From Neelides folsomi (Eukaryota > Arthropoda > Collembola > Neelipleona > Neelidae), in NCBI GenBank assembly GCA_034687125.1, contig JAQGBZ010000050.1:62001-126000 (forward strand): 64,000 bases of DNA, read 5' to 3'. How positions within the stretch are numbered: position 1 is the stretch's first letter; every line of letters starts with the position of its first letter. A program made the position numbers and the translations under genes. The notes beneath the pieces are model-generated. The model was not told where the DNA came from. It did not search any database and saw only the letters and a program-made list of their open reading frames with translations. Shown one piece after another: positions 63,701 to 64,000 of this stretch.

Positions 63701-64000
63701 AAGTACATTCACTATTGGTGGAGGAGTTGTTCTGTAAGCCCACATTCCTCGCTCCGACTTCACGATACAATCAGTATGAGGAACGTAAAAGGATTTTATT
63801 CAATTTATTCAAATCTCACTCTTCGCTCATTAAACATCCAAAGGCTCCATGTCTGTTCTCAAGCTACCGAATATAAACGATGATCGGTTTCATTTCCCTT
63901 TGAATCTTGTTTCAAACCTTGTTGAGCATCATCCCACCGCTGAGGATATCTCGAATGTATACACAACTTTGAGAATCTCTTCCACACTTATTGATATTTA
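57779..64000. other. Noncoding remainder of the window
   Basis: The first few hundred bases should contain the copy B promoter. From about 57900 the sequence returns to the mixed composition seen before 54.4 kb. Open frames of up to 116 codons on minus (62749-63099) have no supporting features. A short TTA run lies near 61172-61186. Nothing else is supported. Confidence 0.45.

Overview
This window looks like arthropod nuclear DNA. Coding sequence is split by short GT-AG introns, acceptors are mostly T-rich runs ending in CAG or TAG, flanks are very AT-rich, and there are Tc1/mariner-type remnants and small inverted-repeat elements. The bZIP protein at the left end carries the basic-region signature of the arthropod/nematode CES-2/giant/PAR group. 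A crustacean such as a parasitic copepod would fit, but that is inference; I could not search any database. There are no bacterial operons, CRISPR arrays, rRNA or recognisable tRNA genes.

Layout. 1-3124: noncoding, upstream and 5'-UTR of a bZIP transcription factor gene (CDS 3125-4864, three exons), whose first intron holds a roughly 720-bp foldback element. 4865-7827: AT-rich, with a 24-bp tandem duplication and a ~235-bp inverted-repeat element. 7828-8674: a three-exon gene of an unrecognised small protein (copy A). 10952-17052: an eight-exon gene for a 1218-residue, highly charged, probably nuclear protein with a decapeptide-repeat helix, RS-like stretches and a C-terminal zinc knuckle; one intron carries a dead Tc1/mariner fragment. 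17548-18261 (minus): a two-exon gene for a cysteine-rich, probably secreted and GPI-anchored protein, convergent with the previous gene. About 20.3-21.36 kb: a GC-richer promoter/5'-UTR region leading to one exon that encodes a signal peptide and ends in a strong splice donor. From there to 56.8 kb I find no convincing coding sequence, so this is either the first giant intron of that gene or a gene desert. 56814-57778 (minus): a second, better preserved three-exon member (copy B) of the family at 7.8 kb. The remainder to 64000 is noncoding as far as I can see.

The most interesting item is the pair of divergent paralogues (copy A on plus, copy B on minus, 48 kb apart). They share two intron positions with identical phases (2 and 0) and short motifs at matching places, but resemble no family I recognise. 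Copy A has lost the start codon that copy B uses for its hydrophobic leader and has a frame-breaking 11-nt length difference near its end, so it may be decaying. All exon structures were deduced by hand from reading frame and splice consensus and need transcript support.
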